Source: Panopea generosa | Taxonomy: Eukaryota > Mollusca > Bivalvia > Adapedonta > Hiatellidae | Assembly: GCA_029582155.1 (NCBI GenBank) | Contig: CM055896.1 | Span: 27,472,184-27,536,183, forward strand | Direction: 5' to 3' | DNA: 64,000 bases | Notes under the pieces: generated by a model | Database searches by the model: none | The model's input: the letters and a program-made list of their open reading frames with translations, nothing else | Told to the model about the DNA's origin: nothing | Part shown: positions 35,538 through 48,344 of the stretch, piece by piece | Layout: each line of letters opens with the position of its first letter | Numbering within the stretch: the first letter of the stretch is position 1 | Made by a program: the position numbers and the translations under genes

Positions 35538-37177
35538 ATGTAATTAACATACCATTTCCAGTATACACTGGTGTTTGTAACATACCATTTCCAGTATACA
35601 CTGGTGTTTGTAACATACCATTTCCAGTATACACCGGTATATGTAATTTACCATTTCCAGTATACACCGGTGTTTGTAACATACCATTTCCAGTATACAC
35701 CGGTATATGTAATTTACCATTTCTAGTATACACTGGTGTTTGTAACATACCATTTCCTGTATACACTGGTGTTTGTAACATACCATTTCCAGTATACACC
35801 GGTATATGTAATTTACCATTTCCAGTATACACTGGTGTTTGTAACATACCATTTCCTGTATATACTGGTGTTTGTAACATACCATTTCCAGTATACACTG
35901 GTGTATGTAACATACCATTTCTAGTATACACTGGTGTATGTAACATACCATTTCCAGTATACACCGGTATATGTAATTTACCATTTCCAGTATACACTGG
36001 TGTTTGTAACATACCATTTCCAGTATACACCGGTATATGTAATTTACCATTTCCAGTATACACCAGTGTTTGTAACATACCATTTCCAGTATACACCGGC
36101 ATATGTAATTTACCATTTCCAGTATACACTGGTGTTTGTAACATACCATTTCCTGTATACACCGGTATTTGTAACATACCATTTCCAGTATACACCAGTA
36201 TATGTAATTTACCATTTCCAGTATACACCGGTGTTTGTAACATACCATTTCCAGTATACACCGGTATATGTAATTTACCATTTCCAGTATACACTGGTGT
36301 TTGTAACATACCATTTCCTGTATACACCGGTGTTTGTAACATACCATTTCCAGTATACACTGGTGTATGTAACATACCATTTCCAGTATACACTGGTGTA
36401 TGTAACATACCATTTCCAGTATACACTGGTGTATGTAACATACCATTTCCAGTATACACCGGTATATGTAATTTACCATTTCCAGTATACACTGGTGTTT
36501 GTAACATACCATTTCCAGTATACACCGGTATATGTAATTTACCATTTCCAGTATACACTGGTGTTTGTAACATACCATTTCCAGTATACACCGGTATATG
36601 TAATTAACCATTTCCAGCATACACTGGTGTTTGTAACATACCATTTCCAGTATACACCGGTATATGTAATTTACCATTTCCAGTATACACCGGTGTTTGT
36701 AACATACCATTTCCAGTATACACCGGTGTTTGTAACATACCATTTCCAGTATACACCGGTATATGTAATTTACCATTTCCAGTATACACCGGTGTTTGTA
36801 ACATACCATTTCCAGTATACACCGGTATATGTAATTTACCATTTCCAGTATACACTGGTGTTTGTAACATACCATTTCCTGTATACACTGGTGTTTGTAA
36901 CATACCATTTCCAATATACACCGGTATATGTAACATACCTTTTCCAGTATACACTGGTGTTTGTAACATACCATTTCCAGTATACACCGGTATATGTAAT
37001 TTACCATTTCCAGTATACACTGGTGTTTGTAACATACCATTTCCAGTATACACCGGTGTTTGTAACATACCATTTCCAGTATACACTGGTGTATGTAACA
37101 TACAATTTCCAGTATACACTGGTGTTTGTAACATACCATTTCAAGTATACACTGGTATATGTGACATACCATTTCCA
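35538..37177 (+). repeat. 33-bp satellite-like array, open in several frames
   Basis: About 50 exact-length units from CCATTTCCAGTATACACTGG, TGTTTGTAACATA and variants (ACC for ACT, GTATATGTAATTTA for GTTTGTAACATA). Since 33 bp is 11 codons, both strands stay open for hundreds of codons. The plus frame 35384-36607 reads NIPFPVYTGVC/NLPFPVYTGIC repeats after a hydrophobic leader and ends when one TTA becomes TAA at 36605. Units after the stop keep the same frame. In this frame most unit-to-unit changes are silent or conservative; in the other frames they change residues. It is treated as a repeat, with coding only a possibility. CCAGTATACACTGG is a near-palindrome. Confidence 0.85.
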
Positions 37178-37218
37178 GTAGTAATAGTAGTGGTAGTAGT
37201 AGTAAAATTAGTAGTGGC

Positions 37219-37270
<52 letters not shown>

Positions 37271-37305
37271 ATAGTAGTAGTAGTAGTAGTAAGTAGTTAT
37301 AGTAA

Positions 37306-37344
<39 letters not shown>

Positions 37345-37568
37345 CAGTAGTAGTAGTAGTAGAAGTAGTAGTAGCAGTTGTAGAAAAAGTAGTAGTAGTT
37401 GTAATTGTAGTAGTAGTAGTAATATTAGTAATAGGAACAGTACTAGTAGTAATAGTAGTAGTAGTAGTAGTAGTAGTAGGAATAGTAGTAGTAGGAACAG
37501 TAGTAGTAGTAGTAGTAGTAGTAGCAGTAGTAGTAGTAGTAGTAGTAGCAGTTGTAGGAATAGTAGTT
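37174..37568. repeat. AGT trinucleotide microsatellite
   Basis: About 390 bp of (AGT)n with interruptions (AAT, AGC, AGG), fused directly to the end of the 33-bp array. Poly-Val/Ser/Thr/Tyr frames are artefacts. Confidence 0.95.
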
Positions 37569-37924
37569 TTCGAAATAAGCTCCATTATAGTGTAATCGTG
37601 ATACATATTGTTTATAAAGTAACTTTCTTTTAACATTGTGTGGCCGTTACACATAGTGTACGTCAGTCACATATGCAATGCGTCAAAGCGTAGTCGTGAC
37701 ATGTAGTATTAAATTTTGTCAACGTCATCTTTATTTTGAACCGCAATTGTCTAAATATTCATTTGTATTGTGTTTATTTTTATGGCGACAATTGTACACT
37801 TTATATCATAAACAATGCTGAAACCAGGCGTCTACACTTATATTTGGGATACAAACAGATGAAGTTGACATGGCAATACGGTTATCGTTCCTGATCTCAA
37901 TTGTAAGTTTAGCCTATCTCAGTC
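37569..37924. other. intergenic, nothing recognised
   Basis: No supported feature. Confidence 0.45.
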
Positions 37925-38160
37925 AAATACTCGAAGTCGCTCTGTGACAATCGTCCGTAAGGTCGCCCTGTGACAATCGCCCTTAAGGTCGCCATGTGGC
38001 CAACCCTTGCAAGGTCGTCATGTGACCATCGCCCTTAAGGTCTCCATGCGGCCATCGCCACCATTGTCGTCATGTGGACATCGCCCTAAAGGTCGCCCTG
38101 TGGCCATCGCCCGCAAGGTCGCCATGTGGCCATCGTCCACAAGGTCGCCATGTGACCGCC
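37925..38160. repeat. 26-bp GC-richer repeat
   Basis: About nine diverged units of GCCCTTAAGGTCGCCATGTG plus GCCATC, notably more GC-rich than its surroundings. Confidence 0.85.
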
Positions 38161-38442
38161 GTCTGTCCTTTTCATTAATAATTTTCACAGGCTCTTTCAA
38201 AAAGCTAACATATACGTTCTATAACTATAATATTCTGACAGGCTGGCAAAATTAGATAACTAATATCGAAGTTATGGCCCTTGAAGTGACTTATTTTGCA
38301 ATATTAAACCCTGTGTGCACACAGGACCCGTATATTTCGATCATATGCACCTAATTTACATACATACTGTAGTTCTATTATATAACACATCGGATCATTT
38401 CTTCAATCGAAATAATTGTGTAAAGGTGTAATTAACAAGAGA

Positions 38443-40408
38443 GATATATGGCCCCTCAATAGTCAAATGTTGTACAGTTGTGTAATTGACAAGAGATATA
38501 TGGTCCCTGAATAGTCAAATGTTGTACAGTTGTGTTATTGACAAGAGAGATATATGGCCCCTGAATAGTCAAATGTTGTATAGTTGTGTTGTTGACAAGA
38601 GAGATATATGGTCCCTGAATAGTCAAATAGTGTACAGTTGTGTTATTGACAAGAGAGATATATAGTCCCTGAATAGTCAAATGTTGTACAGATGTGTAAT
38701 TGACAAGAGAGATATATAGTCCCTGAATAGTCAAATGTTGTACAGTTGTGTAATTGACAAGAGAGATATATGGCCCCTGAATAGTCAAATGTTGTGCAGT
38801 TGTGTAATTGACAAGAGAGATATATGGTCCCTGAATAGTCAAATGTTGTACAGCTGTGTAATTGACAAGAGAGATATATGGCCCCTGAATAGTCAAATGT
38901 TGTACAGTTGTGTTATTGACAAGAGATATATGGCCCCTCAATAGTCAAATGTTGTACAGTTTTGTTATTGACAAGAGAGATATATGGCCCCTGAATAGTC
39001 AAATGTTGTACAGTTGTGTAATTGACAAGAGAGATATATGGCCCCTGAATAGTCAAATGTTGTACAGTTGTGTTATTGACAAGAGATATATGGCCCCTCA
39101 ATAGTCAAATGTTGTACAGTTGTGTTATTGACAAGAGAGATATATGGCCCCTGAATAGTGAAATGTTGTACAGTTGTGTTATTGACAAGAGAGATATATG
39201 GCCCCTGAATAGTCAAATGTTGTACAGTTGTGTAATTGACAAGAGAGATATATGGCCCCTGAATAGTCAAATGTTGTACAGTTGTGTTATTGACAAGAGA
39301 GATATATGGCCCCTGAATAGTCAAATGTTGTACAGTTGTGTAATTGACAAGAGAGATATATGGCCCCTGAATAGTCAAATGTTGTACAGTTGTGTAATTG
39401 ACAAGAGAGATATATGGCCCCTGAATAGTCAAATGTTGTACAGTTGTGTAATTGACAAGAGATATTTGGCCCCTGAATAGTCAAATGTTGTACAGTTGTG
39501 TTATTGACAAGAGAGATATATGGCCCCTGAATAGTCAAATGTTGTACAGTTGTGTTATTGACAAGAGAGATATATGGCCCCTGAATAGTCAAATGTTGTA
39601 CAGTTGTGTTATTGACAAGAGAGATATATGGCCCCTGAATAGTCAAATGTTGTACAGTTGTGTTATTGAAAAGAGAAATGTAAGGCCCCTGAATAGTCAA
39701 ATGTTGTGCAGTTGTGTTATTGACAAGACAGATATATGGTCCCTGAATAGTCAAATGTTGTACAGTTGTGTTATTGACAAGAGAGATATATGGCCCCTGA
39801 ATAGTCAAATGTTGTACAGTTGTGTAATTGGCAAGAGAGATATATGGCCCCTGAATAGTCAAATGTTGTACAGTTGTGTTATTGACAAGAGAGAGATATG
39901 GCCCCTGAATAGTCAAATGTTGTACAGTTGTGTTATTGACAAGAGAGATATATGGCCCCTGAATAGTCAAATGTTGTACAGTTGTGTTATTGACAAGAGA
40001 GATATATGGCCCCTGAATAGTCAAATGATGTACAGTTGTGTTATTGACAAGAGAGATATATGGCCCCTGAATAGTCAAATGTTGTACAGTTGTGTAATTG
40101 ACAAGAGAGATATATGGCCCCTGAATAGTCAAATGTTGTACAGTTGTGTAATTGACAAGAAATATATGGCCCCTGAATAGTCAAATGTTGTACAGTTTTG
40201 TTATTGACAAGAGAGATATATGGCCCCTGAATAGTCAAATGTTGTACAGCTGTGTAATTGACAAGAGATATATGGCCCCTGAATAGTCAAATGTTGTACA
40301 GTTGTGTAATTGACAAGAGATATATGGCCCCTGAATAGTCAACTGTTGTACAGTTGTGTTATTAACAAGAGAGATATATGGCCCCTGAATAGTCAAATGT
40401 TGTACAGG
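38443..40408. repeat. 54-bp satellite array
   Basis: About 36 units from GAATAGTCAAATGTTGTACA, GTTGTGTTATTGACAAGAGA and GATATATGGCCCCT. Some units lose two bases (one GA of AAGAGAGATAT), which breaks the otherwise open frames (CVIDKRDIWPLNSQMLYS and its antisense). The TTATTG/TAATTG choice alternates irregularly. Confidence 0.95.
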
Positions 40409-41347
40409 TGTTCTTGTGTGCAAAAATCACGTTTCATCGGATCTTCAGCGCTCTAACACAGACGTAAGCCTAAGATGTCGGAATAGTTTGATATACTTAA
40501 TTTTATCAAATATAATGTGTGACCTTTTACAATATGACACATTATTTAGCCCGGTAGTTTATGCCACGAGTGAGTGATTAAGGGATATCGTGATCCATTT
40601 GTTGAAATAATTTTGGCTAATAATATAACACATACTCTGAAATACAATACAGCATATACGACTGAAAAGATATTGTGAATTTTGTCATGCCCACATGCCT
40701 GTTTACACACAGAACTGCAAACCTCTGTCAATGTCAGTAGGTAACGTTGTCTGTGACATATACGCGTGTTTACAATATTGCCATTGTTAACATGCACATA
40801 GGAAGCGTGCGTCGTGTCCTGTTTACCTGCTTTTTTTACAGTAATAATTAATTACATGTAATAACATCTCCCGCTACATCTATGGTTAATAAACACACTT
40901 AACTTAGATTCCGTATAGTTGGCTACTTTGACAATTGATTGTTTTCTTACACATATCAATTAAAATACCAAGAAATAAATAAAGCAGGTCGGATAGTCGG
41001 AGTAAGATAGGATAAATTAAGTACTGACATTTTGTAATAATTGTATGACATTTAATACTGACCCATGTCCGGCCACATGATCAACATGTTTGATTTATTA
41101 TCGCCATCAAAAGTATAACGTGACGCCTCCTAATATAATACCTTTCAACATAAAAATAAATACGGACATTTTAGACACGGATGAAGAGTGCATGATGGGA
41201 TTCTGCTGCCAAATAGACCTAAAATACACCTAATAAAGATATGCCTATCTTAACAGTTCATCCGTACATGAAACTATGGTTTTGAAATTTGATTCCTTTT
41301 GGTAAGAGTTCATCATGTCAATAAATACATTAATGTTCATAAGCCGC
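40409..41347. other. intergenic, nothing recognised
   Basis: AT-rich. The 83-codon minus frame at 40546-40797 has no recognisable domain. Confidence 0.45.
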
Positions 41348-41396
41348 CTGCCTGATAAACATAGGTTTATTACGTCAATGCAAGTTTATCAGGCAG
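41348..41396. repeat. 13-bp perfect inverted repeat (hairpin)
   Basis: CTGCCTGATAAAC at 41348-41360 and GTTTATCAGGCAG at 41384-41396 pair fully around a 23-nt loop. CCTGATAAA also occurs in the arm of the larger hairpin 200 bp downstream. Confidence 0.8.
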
Positions 41397-41519
41397 ATGA
41401 CGTAATTATATATAATTATACCTTTGGACCTAGACTAAATATTTGCAAGCTGTAACAAAAGTTTGATGATGATTTTCAATTTCATAAAAAAAAACGAATT
41501 AGAAATATTAATTTGATAA

Positions 41520-41643
41520 AGAGAATACCATGTTAGTGTCTATAATATAATCAACTCCATCAGGTTTGGCAAAGCCTCGTCCTGTTTTTTTCTAAGCCAT
41601 ACCTGATAAAGTTGTTATATCAGACACTTACATGGTATTTTCT
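41520..41643. mobile_element. 124-bp inverted-repeat element (MITE-like)
   Basis: The left arm 41524-41570 (AATACCATGTTAGTGTCTAT... ending TCAGGTTTGGC) and right arm 41596-41639 are reverse complements apart from four to five substitutions and two short gaps. They leave a 25-nt T-rich loop, and pairing extends a few bases further out. ATAA flanks both sides (41516-41519, 41644-41647), a possible 4-bp target duplication. A transcribed hairpin such as a microRNA precursor is an alternative. Confidence 0.6.
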
Positions 41644-41647
41644 ATAA

Positions 41648-42272
41648 GGGCATCCCTCTCATACGTGATGTATGGCTGGTTGAAACATTTCTGTTGCTTA
41701 ATGTGACATTTAACTTACATTGGATAAGATACAATTGCAAACATATGCAAAGGAAGAGAGTGGAACTACGAGCACTGCAATGCATGATATATAAATAATA
41801 ACTGATTTGTTTGGTTTAAACATATCTTATTTCCCTCCCCCATCTCCCTTCAGTGTAACAAATAACATATGGAGGAGCGAAAACACATATGTATCCAATA
41901 ATATGTAAAGCTATGTAAAAATGACAAATACATTGTTGCCTACGTTATGTCAGCGGGTCTCGATTTAATGCATGCCTGTCAATTTTGACAGCTGCTTTGT
42001 CGGATGAAATATTTCTTTTGCTCGAAAGCATTATCTTATATAGCGTTCACGATACTGTTATGACGCAAAATAAAAAAAATTACGGCCCACGAACACCTCA
42101 AGTCACGAAACGCTTAATTTACATCGTAATTGGTGTTCGTGTCTGAATGAGACAATGCCGAATTGTGTATCCACGTATAGAGGAAGTACGCATATACTTT
42201 AATAATACAAGCGAAGTATTATATTTATTTATAGCAAATTGATTTGGTGTAATATGTAACATATGACGCCAA
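41648..42272. other. intergenic, nothing recognised
   Basis: AT-rich. No supported feature. Confidence 0.45.
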
Positions 42273-42664
42273 CCCCTATAATCCTGGTCAGAACAAGTAC
42301 CCTATAATCCTGGTCAGAACAAGTACCCTATAATCCTGGTCAGAACAAGTACCCTATAATCCTGGTCAGAACAAGTACCCTATAATCCTGGTCAGAACAA
42401 GTACCCTATAATCCTGGTCAGAACAAGTACCCTATAATCCTGGTAAGAACAAGTACCCTATAATCCTGGTCAGAACAAGTACCCTATAATCCTGGTCAGA
42501 ACAAGTACTCTATAATCCTGGTAAGAACAAGTACCCTATAATCCTGGTCAGAACAAGTACCCTATAATCCTGGTCAGAACAAGTACCCTATAATCCTGGT
42601 AAGAACAAGTACCCTATAATCCTAGTCAGAACAAATACCCTGTAATCTTAGTCAGAACAAGTAC
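42273..42664. repeat. 26-bp minisatellite, 15 copies
   Basis: Highly uniform units of CCCTATAATCCTGGTCAGAA plus CAAGTA. A GGTAAG variant recurs at intervals, and the last two units are diverged. Confidence 0.95.
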
Positions 42665-45600
42665 TGCAAAAAATACCAGTCAATGGACATCCCGCATGGT
42701 CGGTTGGACTACTGAATCCAGCGTTCTCTCACCCAAGGTCCGAGCCAACACATTGCTTCTTGTCCGAGTCCAATGTGTGGTCAGCTCAATTAGTATTTTC
42801 ACCTGCTCGTTTCGAAGTTTGTAAAAAAAAAGTATATACAAGGTAGTGCTGGGTGGAGAGGTTTTGGTGGAGAACCTCACTTATAAATGTTGATTTGAAT
42901 AAATGTGTATTAGAAATATATCAATGTTTGCGTTCGTGTAATAAACGTTTGTAATTTTGCATAATCTGAAAGAAAAAACAATTCTGTATGTTGCCCGAAA
43001 ACATATGTGTTAGCTTAAACATATACACAGTCTTACTTTAGACCATGTGTATATTACAAAGGCAAACAACAGAGAGGTGACCATAGGTATACCATGTATG
43101 CATCTCATGGACATGTATTCGAAATTACGAAATATGTTCAGTTAAAGAACGTCGTCAATGACGTAAACTTTGACGAATAACGGAAACTACCGAGTAGGTC
43201 CGATTAAAATGAATATTCATCAGATATGATACACATTGTATGACACGATGACTATCGGCAGTTTGATGACTTTTGTCCGTATACAGCCATAAAACGTCGA
43301 GATTTTATTGTTGTATAACGACAACTACACATGTTTTACGACAATAAAGTGACAACTAGGATATGCGTGCACCATGTATGAACTAGACTTCGTGGGTATT
43401 AATACATGATTTCTGACCGGTTAGATAATATACAGAAATATATAATTTAATTCATATTTAATGCTAATATCATCAGAGGACGAAACGTTATATGATCACA
43501 TTCAGTCAACAAATGTATATTACATTTAATACAGCTTGCGTTATGTTTAATAAGGCCATCACGTGTGTGCGTGTGTTCGCGCGTGCGTGCGCGTGCGTGC
43601 GTGCGTTCGTGCGTTCGTGCGTGTGTGCGTGTGTGTGTGAAAGACAACATTAGTCAAGTCAACTCTTTGTTAATATATCTTTAATGTTATTAAATACGTT
43701 CAGCTATATTCATGACAGTTGTAAACACTGTTTTTGGGAAGGGGCGTGCTTGTAACTAATGTGGATCCCGTAGCACTTGCGGCCCAGCCAAATTGCATTG
43801 TACATAATTGACAATTATATATGATTTAAAAAAAACGCCCTCAGCTCCCATCAATACCTTTAGTCCGTATCATGTTTACTATTGATACATTTAAGTTCTT
43901 ACAGTCAAAATAATAAAAAAATACTGTTGAAATTAATAAACATAAATATACTTTAAAAACTAGTGTTGGTGTACATAACCAATGTAGGCACGTGACAATT
44001 AACGTCATAATGGCATTTCTCTCAAAGACATCAACATAAATTACTATTTCTTCCGTTTTTCTAAATATCAAATATGTTTTTAATGCAATTACGCACATAT
44101 GTTGACGTTTGTACATAAGCGTGTTCGTGCGTGCATTTGCGCGTGCGTCTGTGCCAAGGTTTAAAGTATGTGTGTGAATAAAAAAATAAAAATAAAAATT
44201 ATACGTGCAAATAGTTACAACATTCAATACATGTGTTTAGTATTAAATAAACACCAGTAAAACATGTTAAATGTGTCCATAAAACGTAAATCAGTATTGG
44301 CTTAGTGGGTATGAATGCCAAGTGTTGAGCCACATCTCAAGCGCTATAGACTTTCACCAGCATTTATAAAGAAAAAAAAACACGAATGTTAAGGACTTAC
44401 TCAGTAATGCATTGATAGTGGCAGTGCGCAAAAATACTTATTGATCAATTCATTTATGAATGATGAATACTGTACAAAGTTAACAATCCCAGACATTTGT
44501 GTTTATATCTTTAATTAAACTATTTCTATAAATGTGCATTAAAATCAATAACTATGATTTGATAAAAATAACGTATGTTCAAATATTTGCATAGAGGCCC
44601 TAGAGAAAAACCTTTATATTTAAAGAATGACTGCTAGTATACTACCAAAACATCATACAAATCGACGTCATGACGTTTAATAGTCGTTGATGGATATTGG
44701 ATTGAAACAGATTATATTAGCGTTAAGCTTTATTTTAGGTCCTTTTCTCATTTTTGATATTTGAAATGTTCATATTGAACTGTTTGTATAAATATGTATT
44801 GTTGTGAATACTAAATTGTTTAAACTAAATAGTATTCCCGAACAACACACAAAAAACGTCAAAATAATAAAATATAGTTGCCTTTTCAGCATAATGACAA
44901 ATATGATGTTCTTATTTCCTCTATTTGGTTACACCTTCAAGGATACGATTATTTGAACTTGATTCTGGTATTTTTTAATGAAATGAGTAGAAATGTAAAA
45001 GTATTAAAACCATTCTTCTACTTCTGTACGGTATTAGAAAACGTGCAAACGTTGCCCTTCCTGCAGGCAGATTTATTAACATATTATAGTGTTCTTTTGA
45101 ATCCCGTCATATATATATATATACATGCATAGTACCGATGTATTAAACTTACATTTTGTAACACAAATATTTTTTATGTTATTTTTGTTCATCAAAACAC
45201 AATCACACAAAATTTCATTTCCAAAAAAGGTAAGTACTCACATGTCTATCCGATGTTATATCCGTGTCTGATGTAGGTGTCTGTAACATGAATATTTATA
45301 CCACACCTGTCATCATACGTCATGTAGTCCTGAAACTAGCAAGGTCACGACCCCTAAACAATGCACCTTACTTGTGTCGGTTTTAAGGTTTAATACCAGC
45401 TGACGAATTATATACAACAATTCGCATATTATAACATAGAATGTAATTATGTTCTTTTTCCTTTGATTTGATAAACTGGTGAAGTTGTGTAATGCCAAGA
45501 TTGAATAAGGTTATGTTTTACCGGAGGTTATTAGTATTACCCTTTAAGATTGCATTGTTCGTCTGCAGATAGGGATACTTAAAAGTTTCGAGAGCTATAA

Positions 45601-45794
45601 TTAATGGGAAACGTTGCATAACTTGCTTACCATTAAACTATGTCTATTCCGGCATTCTGGGTAATGTTAATAATAAAATCGTTCAAAGTGACAGCGTGAG
45701 CATTCCTGTGTTCTATATTTCTAAGTTTATTTGATTATTAACTCATCTTTATATACATGTCATGTAAAATATAATTTCTAGTTAACCATGTGTA
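42665..45794. other. 3.1 kb intergenic, nothing supported
   Basis: AT-rich. It contains a GT/CGTG microsatellite at 43562-43641 and a short one near 44120. Frames such as 43841-44227 minus and 44878-45132 plus show no domain, leader or splice context. Confidence 0.45.
43562..43641. repeat. (GT)/(GCGT) microsatellite
   Basis: Alternating GTGT, GCGTGCGT and GTTCGTGC units. Confidence 0.9.
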
Positions 45795-46235
45795 TGTGTT
45801 ATTATATACCATATTTGACATATCGTATATGTTATACCGTATGTGTTATACCGTATGTATTATAACGTATATGCTACACCGTATATGTCATACCGTATTT
45901 GTTATACCGTAGTTGTTATGCTGTATAGGTTATACCGCATATGTTATACTATATATGTTAAACATATGTGTTATACAGTATTTGTTATACCGTATATGTC
46001 AAACAGTAATTGTTATACCGAAATTTTTTATACCGTATGTATTATACCGTATTAGTTATACCGTAGTTGTTCAACCATATTTGCTGACATTTGTTGTGCC
46101 GTATTTGTTATACCGTATTTGTTTACCTGTAATTTGTTATACCGTTTTGAGTATACCATATTTGTTATACCGTATTTGTTAAACCGTATTTTTCATACCG
46201 TATTTGGTTATACCGTATTTGTTAAACCGTATTTA
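45795..46235. repeat. diverged 15-bp TATACCGTATxTGT repeat
   Basis: About 28 loose units of TTATACCGTATTTGT with many substitutions and small length changes. The open frames over it are repeat-derived. Confidence 0.85.
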
Positions 46236-48167
46236 CTCACAAAATTACTAACATGATTATCATACTTTCAATACCTATTGCTAAAATGGTCACTGTCATT
46301 AAACTATTGATTATACAATTGGTGAAAACCCCTAACATACAGTGTGTGTGACGCTGATTAACACTTGAGTGATTTATATAAATACGAGCATTGCAATAGA
46401 TAACATTTCAATAAAAAATCATTTATTCGGTCGATTATAAATTGTCAATAGCATCAGCTTCGAGTCGCTGTTCGCAGTACGCATTCTTCACAAGTATTTT
46501 ACATATGAGAGCAATAAATTCGTTCGAGATTTTAAGCGATTTTCGATTGACATGTATTTTTCACACTCATATAAAAATATCGTCCAGTTTAATTGATTTG
46601 TCTGTCAGATTCGATCCTCCGCTTCTCAACTAAAACACTAATACTCCTTCGGACGGAACTCTAAATCGAGCTCCTGCTTGTATATTTTTCATACCTTTTA
46701 GTGTGTTGATAAGACATTTTTGACTTTTCTGTATCGTTTATCTTCAATTAAATGTTGAAGATTTGGCAACATGATCCCCAAGATCCATCATTGTTCTACT
46801 GTATGTGCACATAATATGTATGATGAGTAATGAAATAAATTCTGATCGAGATTTCGGAGAAGCATGAAGTTTAAGCTTCTTCCGTCCGTCAATTCGTCCG
46901 TCAATCCGTCCGTCAGTCTCCGGGCATTAACTCTGACATAATTACATGGGCCTGTATGTAACTTTGCACAAACATCCACCACGACACGACACGACGCTGC
47001 ATGGCCAGATCGCTAGATTCAAGGTCAAGGCTACACTTAGAGGTCAAAGGCATCTCTCATCTCGTAATTCGCATCTCTCATCTCGTAACTCGAATATCTC
47101 AACTCTCTCATCTCGTAACTTGCATCTATCAGCTCGTTGCTCGTACCTGTCATCTCTCAACTCACATCTCCCAACGTTCATATTTCCCATATCCAATACC
47201 AATGTAGAGTGTATATACATATGTATGTGATTTTAAGTAATGTGTTGGTAACCAGGAAATCGTTTTAACTGCAGAACGTTAGTAAGACATACAAACAGAC
47301 AGGATTATCTATTAATCATTTTCTCATTTATTGAAAATATTTAGGCAAATGAAGTAACGGTTAAATGTTCGTTTGTCACTTTAAACGAATATTTTATGCA
47401 AAGCGAAAACACGTTTTGGTGGCCGGTTTCACATGTAATGTGTAAAATGAGTTCGAATTCTTTACAACTGTGTAAAAAATATGGTTTATTGATATGCTTT
47501 TTCGATCGAGTAAACTTAATGTTACTTAATTATACTTAATTACATTAGTTAAAGATTGAGGTCAAATATTGAAAAACAGTTATGTGTACGATATATAAAC
47601 AAAATAGCCATGTTAGAACGTAATCGACTAACGTCACCGGAATATCTGCTACATTACAAATACCTACTATATAGGTAAGAAGGTAAGTGAACTGTAACCA
47701 TAGAGAAATCAATAAACACTTTGGGCACATCAATATTCAGAAAAGCTCATAACAATGACAGTTAAGCGTTACTTTGACACTGCTTGTCAAGATAGAAGGA
47801 CAAATGCATATATAATGTTTAGCATCATGATCTATGTAATATATATATATATACTGTATATTATTCATGGTGATACTTAAATATAGAAATCTACTACTAT
47901 AATAAAAACACCGGCCTCCCTTTTATCTTGGGATGTGTATTTTACATGTATGATTTACGGAATATTTTAAATGACATTTGACTATATGACTAATATCAAC
48001 AATGAGCTAAACAATGTCGAAATTATGAACAAACGTTTTACTTTTACCAGTGTACCATAATTTATATATCATCCAATACGTAGTCATGTACATGTACATC
48101 TGTGGCAAATATTGTTTATGCTTATCAATGAAGTATGTATTTATACGAAAACCATATGCAACTCCTT
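46236..48167. other. intergenic with a dispersed-repeat-like block
   Basis: 46880-47040 has CCGTCCGTCAA runs followed by AACTTTGCACAAACATCCAC, an ACGACACGACACGA run and AAGGTCAAGGCTACACTTAG AGGTCAAAGG. I recall this order as part of a common dispersed repeat in bivalve genomes, without a name. It runs into a CATCTCTCATCTCGTAACTC repeat at 47046-47175. The rest (47.2-48.17 kb) holds nothing recognised. Confidence 0.35.
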
Positions 48168-48291
48168 CTAGGTTTCATACGGTCACCATACGGTAGGTTT
48201 CATACGGTAGGTTTCATACGGTCACCATACGGTAGGTTTCATACGGTCACCATACGGTAGGTTTCATACGGTCACCATACGGTAGGTTTCA
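48168..48291. repeat. 25-bp repeat
   Basis: About five units of GGTTTCATACGGTCACCATA plus CGGTA; one unit is shortened. Confidence 0.85.
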
Positions 48292-48344
48292 TATTAACCA
48301 ATTAGCTCATGATTATCATAATTCTCTCTCATTATTCTGAATTG

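Noticed and set aside
35544-37172. 542- and 358-codon minus-strand frames over the 33-bp array
   Set aside because: Unit differences change residues in these frames (M/K, Q/H, T/I) and there is no leader. They are shadows of the repeat.
37190-37633. Poly-Ser / poly-Val frame of 147 codons
   Set aside because: It is the AGT microsatellite read in frame.
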